From contig NAOQ01000012.1 of NCBI GenBank assembly GCA_002751075.1, positions 60,939 through 103,575 on the forward strand: 42,637 nucleotides of DNA, written 5' to 3'. The position numbers and the translations under genes are program-made. This document shows positions 21,325-33,600 of this stretch, one piece after another; the stretch's first letter is position 1, and the number at the start of each line of letters is the position of its first letter. A model generated the notes under the pieces. That model searched no databases. It was not told the DNA's origin and worked only from the letters and a program-made list of their open reading frames with translations. The DNA is from Ichthyophonus hoferi. Its lineage: Eukaryota; Opisthokonta; Ichthyosporea; Ichthyophonida; Ichthyophonidae.

Positions 21325-24300
21325 GGTTGAATATATAAAAAATTTATGGTTTATTAAGGTTGACTTTGTTATTATTAGAAAATAATAAGAAAATCATGTA
21401 CCTGTGTGCTTTTAAGGGCTTGTGATCTTCAGGCCAGTGCGATTATGATATTGCGCTCATTGATTGGAAGAATCAAACCACTTAAACAAGTGATCTGTGT
21501 ATTCGATTCAAATCCCGTGTCTACGGTTCCAAAAATATGATTCCTATGAATGATATCGTTTGATAGTTAGATTTAAACTATAGCTTTTAATATTATTTTC
21601 TATTTATTTACATTGCTGGTAAGCTATAGATTTTAGTATTATTTTTATTTATTTATGTTTTTGGTATAGAAATAATACAGAAGAATAAAGCTGCATAATG
21701 CTTCGTTATGAAAAAGAAATTTCGGGTCAAGCTGGTTCCTCTATAACTGTAATAAATTCAAATGCTCCATTGGTTTTTGTTTTTCACGTGCTCTTATCTG
21801 GATTTTGTCTTTATGAACCAAATACCTTATGCCCGTGCCCCTCTCCTCCAAAGAATAATTAATATCATAATCCTCTCAGAGGCTATTATCAAGGTTTGTT
21901 TTCAGTCTAGATGTCATTGCATATTGTTGTAGTAGTTGTGTCGCTACCTGTATACGCTCAACATTCCGAGGTGCTTTAAGATGCTCTTGTAGATGAATTT
22001 CTTAATAACCATTGGCTCACTACTATTTTATTTAGAACAGATAAAATCTAACTCTTGATTCTTCGTTTTCATTGGTCTGTTACGGTTATCATTTGCAACT
22101 ACCTCCGTTTGGACCTGGAGCATCTCGTATTTCCATTGAAAATTGAAAATGAGCACTTATATGAGGGCTTGGATCTCGGGTCAAATGCGTACACTATCGC
22201 TACTAATCATTGACTTATTTGTGTTTGATTAAAATTGGAGCAAACCAGTACATAGGCCACACTGGTATGGTACAGATACGTTCAATATGACTCTAGATGG
22301 ACGTCTAATTTTTCATTTTTTATTTTGTTGATTGATCACGGTTATAAATGTATTACAGTTTTGTTGGTTCTCCGAGTGAAAAGATCTTGGTGTTATTGTT
22401 ATTAAGATCCCATTAGATGATTATGAGAGAATGCTCACGTTGAGATTTAGTTCTGATAAAATATGTCATTGTTTTGTAACACCAACTTGTAACGTGTGCT
22501 CATACAGCGTAAGTGTTTATTAGCTAGTAAGTGTAAGGCACCTATATAACAGCTTACATATATATATACCAATTATTTTAACTCGTTTGTGTGAATTTTT
22601 GTTTTATTTCGTATGTGCTAGTCTTACAAATTATTTCTCTGATCTGAATCTAGGGAGCCGTTCCACAGAACAATCTGTTGCTTGGCTTATGTGTCCTTCA
22701 TTGTCTAGAAAAATATAAATAACTAAAATAAGTTGTTTATTTGTTTTTACCTTAAAATATACTATTAAAATGTTTTACAGTAATTGATAGTTTAATGCTA
22801 TCATGAAATTTCACGTTTCCTAGAAGTTTAAACATCAATTATTAATGCTTGAGCTATGGATCTATCCTTGATTGCAGCAATAGCCAACTGTAGTTTTAGC
22901 CGCGTTTTTTAATTCCGCCTCCAGACTCCAATATTGGATTTTTGAGTGGAAGACAACGAACAAACAAAACAAAAAGCTATAGTATTAAGATTGATATTGC
23001 CATACATTATTAATATTATTCATTCAAATTATTCCATATTATAAATCAATAATTTATAGATACTTATCATGCCTTTTTACTAATTTGGAGGTCCTCTCAA
23101 TAAATTGTAGTCTTTGAGCTCAGTTGCAAATTGTTTGATCTTATCTGCTATAACTCATGAGTTTGAACTTTATATCTTATTAGAACCAATATCTCCAAGA
23201 TCACAGAACATATAAGTTTTTGTTCCAGATGTTGATTTGGTGCTTGCTAGTGGACCTGATTTCTATTGGTGGTTTTTTGGCTGTGACGTTTTTCACTCTT
23301 TTGGGGGCTTTTTCGACCCTTTGCCTGTTAAACGAGTCTCTGCAAGTTTTGTAACATTTTTCTACGTTAGCTAGTGAAGTCTCTGCTATGACAGTTCCAT
23401 TAACTAGTCGATTCGGATTCGGATTCGGATTCATTGGCATTTCGGCATTTAAGTTAGAATACACTAAGGTCGTCGTCAGCCAAAGTTTTGATACCCGTAG
23501 CGAAAGTTTGGGGATTGGTATTCCACAAAGGATCTGTAAGTACATCATCTTTTTAAGAGCTTCTTGATACAGAGTACATAGTGATCATTCAGTTTGTTCT
23601 GGTTGTACTAGTTTTCTTTTCTTAAGAACTTATTCACTGCAATACAGTATAACATGCTTCTTTTTTTCATGCGAACCTATTTTACATTCGATATTGTATT
23701 TTGAAAATTATATTTTTACAATCAGATATATAGTGGCTTAGATATGCTATAACCACGAGAGACATTTAGATGCTATAACCACAAGCCATAGATGTAATAA
23801 ATTACCGATTTTTTATTTTAATGATAAACATAAGGAAAAACAAACATCTGTTTTCTCACTGACGTCATTCAAAACAAAATATTATACCTGCCATAACAGT
23901 TTGTAAGGGCAATATATTATAACTTTTTAAACGTGTATATATATATATAAATATATGCATTCAGTTGTCGTAACATTTAAAAATTATCAAGTGCACTAAC
24001 AATATTGAAATAGCTACGTCTTTAGCATGACTTCTTGCAATCTTAAAAACAGGTTTATTCATAAAAACCTTGTTGGTATAACAAATGGCATCTGCATTTT
24101 AGAAATACTCCCTCATTTATCAACCCGATGTGAAATATTGTGTTTGGTATTTTTCAATGTCAAGAAGCATTAGTTTTTGTTGAAATGTATAAGTAACTAT
24201 GAAGCAATAGTAAAAAGACACGAATAACACAAAAAACACCATGTTTTATATAAACCTCAAGTTTATTGTGCTATTTTGCCATAAATTTGTAAACTGAAAC

Positions 24301-24620
24301 CCAAATATTGCGTGCTATGTATAATACTAACGTTAGAAATACTTAGCCGGCATATAATCGCACATGATCGGTTAATATTAAAAACATGCAATTAAAAAAC
24401 GAATAAAAACAATCCTAAATTTAGCGTACCACTAGAAAATACAGAAAAAAAGACAGTTTTATTTAGGTCGAGAAAAGGTTTAGAGGATATTCAATTATAT
24501 TTATTTTTTAAAATCGTGATTTGGTCACTAAAAGCGCAAAAAATTGAATAAGCAAACCCACTAATTAGGTTAATGTAGGTTTCGTTACACAGTTCCCAAA
24601 TTTTTTTATCCAAACCACTC
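21325..24620. other. Long intergenic stretch, mostly unassigned
   Basis: About 3.3 kb without a recognised gene. A 54-codon frame at 21698-21862 (starts MLRYEKEISGQAGSSI) and a 115-codon minus-strand frame at 23201-23548 (contains NPNPNPNR from a short GGATTC tandem repeat, then a lysine/arginine-rich tail) are the only notable frames; neither is recognised. In the latter region another frame also looks protein-like (TDPLWNTNPQTFATG), which suggests a decayed coding fossil. The rest is AT-rich. Confidence 0.35.
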
Positions 24621-24657
24621 CTAGACCTTCTCTAGACCTTACCTAGACTATAAAAAC
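24621..24657 (+). promoter_or_regulatory. Three phased CTAGAC sites followed by a TATA box
   Basis: CTAGAC occurs at 24621, 24632 and 24643, exactly 11 bp apart, and is followed at once by CTATAAAAAC (24648-24657). The TATA box lies about 90 bp before the start codon at 24745. Spacing of one helical turn would place three bound proteins on one face of the DNA. A promoter role is inferred. Confidence 0.5.
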
Positions 24658-24744
24658 ATATGCTTCTATAAAATGTGAAGCCATACCAGAATATAAGGTT
24701 TCTCACCAGTTCCTCTATTGCACCAACATAGCGAATAACAAATA

Positions 24745-25596
24745 ATGTCTTCTTCCTCATTCGTTTCGGAAGTTTTTCCTGATGCTACAAAGCTTTTCCA
24801 GGAATATGCACCCTGGGCTTGGGATAGGTTGTTTCCATCAGAAACGGAAATATTATGTCCCATTCCTACTTTTACTTTCTTTAATTTTACTTTTTGTTGG
24901 CCTCGACTGGCCCCAGCTTGTATTGTAGGGTGCTTTATAGGAATATACGGGGCATATAGGTGCTATAAAAAGTCATGCTCTCTTGGTATGTTTGCATGGG
25001 GCTGCTCATTCTTGTCCTTTGGCCTTATGAACATTTCTGCGTGGTTATGTCATTCTGTGTTTAGGCACACCTCTCCAATGGGCTGGGCAATATCCTTAGT
25101 GGTAGATATCTCCTTGACCTCGACATCTTCCTTCTTTATTTTTCTAGGAAGTTTGGTGGATGCAGGAAAAATAGATGACAGATGTCTAAGCACCAGGGTA
25201 GCCGCATTATGTTATTTTCCTATTGTTTCAATACTAATGTGGTACTGCCATATGGAAAAAATCCCCTTTGCCTCCGAATTCTTCTATATTTTTATTACTT
25301 TGGTCGCAGCAATCACTATCGTTCATGTTCTGGTTATCATTCCTATACGTCGTTATGGTATCTTGCCGCCAGAGATGTTGTGGTTCTTGCTAGCCCTAGT
25401 TGCTCCTCTGTGCCTTATATCAGGGCCCTTTCTGGACCGATATTTATGTTATTATCTAGGGGATAACCTACTTACCCCTGTATTCTATGGCTGTGATTTA
25501 GGGTTTGTAGGGCTTATAATGTATGTATTTAAGGCCGAGCAGACGCGGATGAATCGACATAGACTTGATAAAGAAACTAAAACTCATACCGACTAA
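24745..25596 (+). CDS. Seven-helix membrane protein, possibly CREST-like
   Basis: A single exon encodes 283 residues. After a 55-residue N-terminal stretch come about seven hydrophobic helices, near 57-72, 83-102, 113-136, 151-168, 178-201, 210-230 and 243-263, then a basic, polar tail (MNRHRLDKETKTHTD). Helix 2 carries NISAWLCH (S98, H103) and helix 3 has D121, a layout that recalls the S/H/D pattern of the CREST superfamily (alkaline ceramidases, PAQR receptors, Per1). The two histidines expected in the last helix are absent; FYGCDLGF stands there instead. A catalytic hydrolase role is therefore doubtful, and I do not assign a function. The start is the first ATG, behind a TATA box, and the frame is intact, so it is a real gene. 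A family A copy begins about 90 bp after the stop. Confidence 0.8.
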   Translation: MSSSSFVSEVFPDATKLFQEYAPWAWDRLFPSETEILCPIPTFTFFNFTFCWPRLAPACIVGCFIGIYGAYRCYKKSCSLGMFAWGCSFLSFGLMNISAWLCHSVFRHTSPMGWAISLVVDISLTSTSSFFIFLGSLVDAGKIDDRCLSTRVAALCYFPIVSILMWYCHMEKIPFASEFFYIFITLVAAITIVHVLVIIPIRRYGILPPEMLWFLLALVAPLCLISGPFLDRYLCYYLGDNLLTPVFYGCDLGFVGLIMYVFKAEQTRMNRHRLDKETKTHTD

Positions 25597-25687
25597 AAAT
25601 ATATATATACATTGTAGGAAACATTACGCTGTTGAATCCAGACCTTCACATAATGGTTTCTCACACCAAACTTTATATTATATGGAA

Positions 25688-26035
25688 AATAAAATTTGTA
25701 TCTGTTGTACTGGGTCCTATCTGGCGTTGCCATCAGGTAAAGGGCAGCCTAAAACTCTAGCTATCTGCTCCTGAATCTCTATCTGTTGATTAATGGATAT
25801 AAATAGAAGCCTTTCGCCTCTTACCTGGCAATGTGTTGCATAGGTAGTAACTGTAATCTGATTGTGGCTGTATATATTGATTAAAGTATTGTTACTATTA
25901 GAGGAAGTAACTCACCAGCTTGACCTTCTATTAAAGTATGTAGATTATCTACCCACTCTTCTTCAACTATAAACATAATATGAAAAACATAAAGAACATA
26001 AATTAGATTCCGGAATAGGACGTTTTATAACTAAT
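25688..26035 (-). repeat. Repeat A copy 2
   Basis: On the minus strand it contains the A sequence from TTCCGGAATCTAATTTATG through ACATTGCCAGGTAAGAG to the GTACAACAGATAC end. The protein-like frame is broken. It lies just behind the seven-helix protein gene, and copy 3 follows in inverted orientation about 750 bp away. Confidence 0.65.
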
Positions 26036-26779
26036 ATAATATATATATATGTAACTGAACGTTGTTTTTAATATTGTATGAAGCTCAGTATTTATGTTTC
26101 TTTCGCTCAAAAACTGCATTCTCTCATAAATAAATTAATATCTTTCATATGTCATGTCGGATGTATTGGACCATGCGTAATACGCTATAATGACTCGTTA
26201 TTTACTTATTTGAATTGGATGTAATATATATTATATTTATTTATTATCTGCTATTAATCGAATAGTGTATATTGTTTATTAAGCCTGAGTAGTACTGATT
26301 CAAATTGAGGTTAGTTCCTGTACACCATATTATATTAAGTATACAGCTTAAATCGAATTCAGTCGCACCACATCATATGTGTTTAGATTGGTATAACTTA
26401 ACCACTTTGTGAACAAACGGGGTTTTTAGTACAGTTTACACGATAGTCCGCCACATCTATATGGCATGCGTCATCGTCAGGGTAACGGCTTAAGATAAAG
26501 CCATGGTATGTTTATTATGTTTACCCTAGATCTTTTCCGTTTCTATTAATTGTTTCTATAATGTTATTAATTTATCTCAATAATAAATTAGTATCTGTTG
26601 GATGTAGTATTTATTAAATAGAGATGATGAATGAATTGACTCCTTACAAACGTTAGCTGATTTAGACGATCCAGATCATGCAGAGTAGAGGCTGATGTCT
26701 TGTGATGGAGTCCCTGTTTCCTCATTAGTAACAAATGTGTAACCTAGGTCTTGCCTAAATGTATACCGTCATGAAAATA
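26036..26779. other. AT-rich spacer between inverted A copies
   Basis: No gene, RNA or clear repeat seen. It contains an AT tract near 26040 and scattered short palindromes only. Confidence 0.4.
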
Positions 26780-27152
26780 ATTATATTATGATACTAATTA
26801 TAAAAAGTTATATTCCGGAATCCAGTTGAAAATATTTTTCTCTACTACGTCAATAATTGCTAAAGAAGTCGAAGTAGATAATCCAGATACTTTACTAGAA
26901 AACCAAGTAGTTGAGTCTGGTGTTGCTTCTTCTGATAGTAACAATACCTTCATCATATATATACAGGCACAATTAAATTGCAGCTACTACATATACAACA
27001 CATTGCCAGGTAAGAGACGAAAGGTTTCTATATCCATTAATCAACAGACGGAGATTCAGGAGCAGATAGCTAGAGCTTGAGCCTGCAGACTGCCTGAAAA
27101 CGACACCCAAATAGAACTCAGTGACATCAATACAAGCTTTATTTCCAGTGTT
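26780..27152 (+). repeat. Repeat A copy 3
   Basis: This shares with copy 1 the upstream block (TATTCCGGAATCCAGTT) and the motif YYIYNTLPGKRRK. An 84-codon frame starting with ATG is present (26826-27080), and similarity continues beyond it in the same direction. It is in inverted orientation to copy 2. Unknown family; treated as a fossil. Confidence 0.65.
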
Positions 27153-27399
27153 CTCTGAGTCTGAGGAAACTTTTACCTTTACCTTCTTTGCCTTTGTCGT
27201 GGATTGCTTCATGAAATCTGGCGTTTTTATGAATACTACAGAGCCTACTTAGGTGTACATAGTATAAACCACAAGACACTACATGAGATCGTACAACTTT
27301 GAAGACATTCAAACAAATTAAAACAATTAGCAGGAAGATACAAAGTAAAACAATAGTAATAATTGTGTCTAGAAAAACATGTCCGGCAATAAAATCCAT
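27139..27399 (-). CDS. Possible small single-pass membrane protein
   Basis: An 86-residue frame starts MDFIAGHVFLDT, has one strong membrane helix at about 13-33 (IITIVLLCIFLLIVLICL), and a basic C-terminal half. Its stop lies inside the border of repeat A copy 3. No family is recognised and AT-rich DNA easily produces hydrophobic frames, so this is tentative. Confidence 0.25.
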   Translation of the reverse strand: MDFIAGHVFLDTIITIVLLCIFLLIVLICLNVFKVVRSHVVSCGLYYVHLSRLCSIHKNARFHEAIHDKGKEGKGKSFLRLREHWK

Positions 27400-28211
27400 T
27401 ATTTTCTTGGAAAGCCTTATATTTATGTAATCAGATCAAACGAAGGGCTGAAGCAACAATAAATAAAACGATTTAGACACGGAGACAATGAAAACATCAG
27501 AGAACTGGGGAAGGCTATGATTTTGCTTTAGTAATATTGGTAAGGGATTCATTTCGCCATTGATATCACTATCCTGGATAGTACTTTATTATTATTATCA
27601 TTATTATTATTATTGGGTTTATCACTAGGATTATGCCGGTAGTAGTCTCATTACTACGATTATATTATCATTTTTTCCTTCAATATTATTATATATTTGA
27701 TGATAAAATTATGGTCTTATTTATTCTGAGTTCATAATATACTTTTAGCATTTATATACTATGTTATTGTAATTTGTGTGGGTTCAATATCACAGTAGCT
27801 TGTAAATAGTATTAATCTACTGATATTTTGAATAGTCAACCAACAATATATAATCCCGAGCAAGAAGATTCCTACATGATATATTAAAGTATTTGTGTAA
27901 AATTTAACTACTTGGTCGATGAAATAAAAAGCATATACGCTACTATTACACATTTAATTTTAATTTCAACATATATTGATCCGTACGAGATGGTTGCATC
28001 CGTTGCGTCATTCTATGTTGAATTAAGTAAATTGGTATTCTAGTATGTATATGTATGTATAGGTGTGTTATAACACACTTTTTCGAGCGCTCTCTGACTA
28101 CATATATGTCACAGTAAATTGTTACTCGGCAACAGACTTAAGACAAAAGATTTCTATTGATATTCATACATTTTTATTATTATTCTTTTGTCTCTCTATC
28201 TTCTACTTCAG
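27400..28211. other. AT-rich intergenic stretch
   Basis: Contains an ATT microsatellite near 27588-27615 and several ATA/TTA-rich frames with no motif. Nothing assignable. Confidence 0.4.
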
Positions 28212-28819
28212 CTTATTACTGTTTATTATTTTCCTTTTCTCCGTCACTTGCATTCTAAATCTAAATATGGTATACGACCATAGAACTTCATGCTTGTAAA
28301 TTAATAAGCTGGGTCTGTGCAGCCATTACCGCAGCCATATTTAGTATACCTTTTTGCCTATTATTTTATCTCTTTCCCTTAATCTATATCTCCTAACCGC
28401 CATATGTAGTTCCTTAGGCCAATAGGAAAAACAATCTATAGGTGCATAATATTTTATTTTATTTTATTTTATTTTCTTATGTTATGTTATATCTGGGTCA
28501 GTAACTCATTCCCTTTAATTATTATTATTAGTATTATTTATTACTCATAATATTACTATATCTTTGTAATTATACATATGCCTTTGTTTCAGGCCTAATA
28601 GTAAGTATGATAAGCAAGATAGAGTTAGATCAAAAGGAATGAGATGGGCTGACTCCGATTGCATTCCCATGTTTGCCAATCTAATTAATTGAAGTGGCTC
28701 AACTAATCTAATCTTATCTTTTTCTAATTTGCAGATGTACTAAAGGATATGAGCAAAAACCTGGTCTATGTGCTTCCAGGCTTTTAAAACTATATATGTA
28801 CTGTTTGACAGTTATTTAG
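28212..28819 (+). CDS. Possible small spliced gene, unknown product (3 exons)
   Basis: Three pieces join in phase. The first, 28212-28295, follows a good pyrimidine tract (TCTTCTACTTCAG) and encodes a hydrophobic stretch (LLLFIIFLFSVTCILNL) with donor GTAAAT. The second, 28593-28670, follows TTTGTTTCAG and reads RVRSKGMRWADSDCIP, with a weak donor GTTTGC. The third, 28735-28819, follows CTAATTTGCAG and reads CTKGYEQKPGLCASRLL before the stop. The last intron would be 64 nt, a normal fungal size. If the second donor is not used, the protein ends at 28692 instead. No start codon is fixed. The product, a membrane protein with a cysteine-containing tail, is not recognised. Agreement of phases supports it but could be chance. 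Confidence 0.35.
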
Positions 28820-29487
28820 AGCAAAAATTGAAACAATAATACTTGTATATTCTTGTAAAAAATTTGAAATAGGATTTGGCCACTATGGTGGTACTGCATT
28901 GTAACTGTAATATGTTCTAACAGTCGCGGCGATTACGTTGACCAAATCGAGTTTGAGGTATAATAAATATTATATATATAGAATTATATTAAATGTAATT
29001 ATGCCAGATATTTTATTATATTATAATTTAAAATGATAAGGGCAGTACCCAATATGTATATCTCGGTACTTTTTCAAGACAACCTAATAATAAAATTACC
29101 TGCAATCAAAGAGTGAATAGATTGTATTGGTCAAGTTCGCCAAAAATAGAGAGTTATGTAATTAGCCAGTCTACGACTTTCATTTCATGTTATATATATA
29201 TTATGATATTATTAAAAAAATATTAAAGTTTAGAATATATTGACGCCAGTCAGTCAAAGTAATAACGTGTGCTCCGAGTATGCCTCATGATCAGACAAAC
29301 TCATGATATTTATTTTGCTATGCACATATATGGTTATAGATGATAGATTGACCAATTGTAAATGGTGTGATAAACCAAACGGGAATAAGCCATTATTAAC
29401 ACCACTCGCATACCAAACTATAAAACCCTGAAAGGTAAAGGATAAGTATATACAAGACACTATATAGCTTACTGAAACTATCCTTTA

Positions 29488-29581
29488 CCAATTGACGATT
29501 ATCTAGATCAGTTAAATCCTATCAACAATTCAATAATTCAAATCGAATCTAGTACACCAGATACCAATATTATTTATAATA
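29488..29581 (+). other. Possible upstream exon of the Chk1-like kinase
   Basis: An open stretch reading PIDDYLDQLNPINNS and ending in SSTPDTNIIYN is followed by a donor (A|GTAAGT) whose phase fits the next exon at 30603. It has neither an in-frame ATG nor an acceptor before it, as a TGA lies just upstream. It may be real with an unseen upstream junction, or chance. Confidence 0.3.
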
Positions 29582-30602
29582 GTAAGTATTATATCTTGTT
29601 TAAGTTCTGTTAAAAGAAAAAAAACCAAAATAAATTCTAGAAACATAAAGATATATGAAATAGAAAAGGAAATAAATAGAGATAAATAGATAGATAGATT
29701 ATAAACAGAGTACTGCTGATGTGCGTTTCGTCACATACAAGGAATAAATATTTCTGTTATAAGGCTGATTTTAGGTCTTTTGAAACTTATTTTACACATT
29801 GGTTTAATTTATTATAGTATTTCACATAGTATTATTGTTGATAAATATAAGCAATGATGCAAAGTTTCTGCTTTTGTGTCAGTTGCCCGGACTGGGTTTC
29901 ACCTGCAAATCATTGCCCTGATACGAACAGTATACATGAGAGCGACTCTCTTAGCCACAACGGCTATGTAAGTGTCTGCAATATATTATCGCGATATAGT
30001 TGTCACTGCAATTGATAGTTACTGTTATTAGTGGATGTATTTGTATATATAGTAGAGAAACTTGTACTTATATCAATGATTAGAAAGTAAAGTGTCGGTG
30101 TGTTTATTTGTATAGGCTGGTTTGTAGGTAGAAAGACGAGACTGCTTGTTTTTTTAAGGCTATGTGTATACAGGTATATATATGTTTAAAGGAAAAATAC
30201 AATTTTTTTTTCTTTTTCATTGTATACAAGTTGATGGTTGGAATTATAGTGTACATTAGTCTTCTTATGTAAATTTAAAACAGACCAGTGCGATAACCTC
30301 ATGTCATAAGTGTACGCATATATATTTTGTTTTATATATCCAACGGCATTGTTGTAAATAAATTTCAAATAGACTTGTTGCTACATAAAAAATAAAAATA
30401 AAATATAATACACGCTCTCATACAATAACTAAAAAGGAATATAAAAATATATGTTTCTATAATTATTGTGTACACTCCAATATCTAACTTAATACCAATA
30501 AACCATAACATTACATTAATAAATATATTCCTACTTTATTTTTATTCTATTAGAAAATACAACTCTATCATATTATAATATGCTTATAGTTTGATAAATT
30601 AG

Positions 30603-33600
30603 AAATTGGTCAAGTGAAAAGCCCTGAAAATGCAACACATCGAATCAGTATAGCATCAATTATTAGTATAGCGCCTTCAGAAATCAGCCTTAGTACTGCA
30701 CCCGTGGATGTTGTAGACTTGAAGAAGACACAGCAAACAATAGCTTCATCTGTAATGGAAGATTATCAGGGTAAGAACATTGACACTGGTGTTTGTTATA
30801 CTTATATATATGTATATATATATATTATTAGAAATAAAGCTAACATTTGTTGTACTGAGTTCAATCTGGCTGTTGTCTTCAAGTAGTCGGCTGACTAGAG
30901 CTCTACTTAGCTGCTCCGCAATCTTACATTGTTGATAGAGAGTTATAAAAGCCTTTAGTTTCTTACCTGGCAATATGTTATATACGTAGTGACTGCAATC
31001 TCATTGTGGCAGTATATAAAAATTTAAGTTATTGCTACTATTAAAAGAAGCAACAAAAACTAAACTGGCTGGCCTTTTAGTAAGGTATTTAGATTATTTA
31101 CATCAACTCTTTTAGCAACCATAGATATAATATAAAAAATATAAAAAACTCTAAAAGTGCAGTAAACGCTTCGGTTCCAATGCATGCATTGTGTGTTTCA
31201 AAAATGCTAAAATTGCTGATATGTTTAATTGCAATTACACGTGCTTACCATGTATATATTGCGCTTCCTGGATCTACAATATGTAAATAATATGCTACTG
31301 TGTTTATGATATTTAATGCAAATTACGAATGATAATTTAATCTGTTAATCTATGATTATTATAATTGGTTTTAATTATCCCATTTACGGCTTTGAAAAAA
31401 AACATAGGATATATATGCATGTGATATGTACAGACACTATATTTTATATTACAATTCTCGCACCAGAAATGGGTAAATTTTATTCTACAGTAATTATTTG
31501 AATCAATATATAGCACTGATTATAATTTAATCTATTATCACGTTATTACTATACTTGGTTTTACTTATTCTATTTACAGTTTCGCATTGATACAGTCTAG
31601 CTGGTACAAAACCCATACATACACGCACGAACATTTTTATTTTAAATTTCTAAACGCTATGTATAATGCAATAGATTATTTTCATGGTTTAACATAAGCA
31701 TATAAGTATACAAATAAAATCACACGAAGTTTTTATTTCTTATACATATTAATATTTTTTTATAAATTAGACACAAGTTTACTTAATAGTATTTTGTAAA
31801 ATTAATATTAGTCAATAGCCGACTACACCATAGTGAAAATTTACGAGAATTTGACACAAAGGTATAATATATATAATAGAAACCAAACTCACCCAATCAT
31901 TGCACACCTAACGTATCTACAAATACCTAAATGCACATTCTAGTGTGTCCAATGTATAATACTTGTTTTCTTTCCTACACCTATTTCCTTTAACGTGCAA
32001 GAGAAAAATAAAACATATCATCTAGATTTGATGTAAGGATAGCATCTTAAGCCATCCTTGAACCTCTTAGAATAAAATCTTAATTTGAGCCGGTAAAATC
32101 AAATGCATTTATTATGCTCCTTTGGCTCCTCGCTCCATGACGTATTCTATCGTTAAAAAAAAATTAAACCGAACAATATATATATATTACTAAAGAACAT
32201 AAGTGCCTTGTCTTCATAATGATTTGCAAGTGTTGTCACCCATGCTAAGTGACAATTACCTCAATTAGTGTGATAAGCTCCTACAAAACATTATTAATAA
32301 AATATTAAGTAACCAATGAGATTAAAACAATACATTGTTTGCTTAATTGTTATTATAATTATTCTATATGATGCGACGATTGGTTTCTTGGGCTAAATTT
32401 AAATGATTTTATCGCCAACCTAGATTGTCATTTTAACACAGTCTTTCCTTTAAAATTTTAAATTTGTATATAAAAAGCATAGATCATGATTGGCATAACA
32501 AAAAAATCAAAAAGAAGACATAGAAATGAGAATATATAAATCAGTTAGTTGTAAGAAAGTATGTATACGTATTGTACATTTGAAAGGAGGACGGTGTGTA
32601 TTCCACTTAGAATAGTAAGTGAATGAATATAATCGACGTATATAACATTGGTTTATGATCTGAATTAAAAACAGAGAATCTTTGATAAATATTTAGAAGG
32701 CTTGAAGATCATACATTACTCTGTAAAACTTACGTTTATACAAGTCCTATTAATTGCACCTGTGAGTAACGTTGCTCTCAGTTGTCACTGACAAAATCAT
32801 TACGCTAAATACGTCCAATTTGTATAGTATGAAAGTATATAAAACAGAAAAGACATACATAAAGAGAAAAGAGAAGGATCGTTTTACAATTGTATGTATA
32901 AATATTAATGTACCTTGGTTTTTGGGCTTAGTATTATAGCACATTCTCCACTGCTCTAACCTATATAAAAAGTGCTAATGTAGATATATCTCTATTATAC
33001 CTATTCATATAGAAACACGAAATACGTGGTTATAGCAAGCTTATATATATATATATATTCGGACCCAAGATTCTCAGCCAGGACAGAATATGAATGGTTA
33101 TTACTAAAATTAAGTATAGTTAAAACGATTGGCGTAAGTTATTTTATGAGTTAATTCAATTATCGACCTTGTAGCACCAAACTCCGAACCAATAGGAAAC
33201 AATGATTATTCATAAAGAATGCATATCTAACTTAACTAAAAAGGAAGGTCTTTTCTTTCTAGTAATAAGCGAATATAATGACAATAAAAAAAGAATGAAC
33301 TGTAAACATGCAAAGAATACTTTGGTTCCAACAGTCAATATAGTTGATACTATCCATAGCTCTTATTAGACACACTATGAGAGATTATACGCAAGCAGAG
33401 ACTGTTTTGTCACAAATATAATATAATATAAAAATATAGGCATTTGGAAGCATAACATTTGATTTGTTTTTAATTTTCCATTGATCTTTTTTTATATAGT
33501 ACTTCAGCAACTTAATCAAGGAACATCAACACAAGTTGATCTAGCTGTACACAGATATTTGGGCTACCAGGTGGCTATTAAATGTGAACATAAAAAGGTA

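Noticed and set aside
21505-21525. GATTCAAATCC, a match to the Pol III B box
   Set aside because: Flanking bases do not form a T stem or an acceptor stem, so it is not a tRNA gene.
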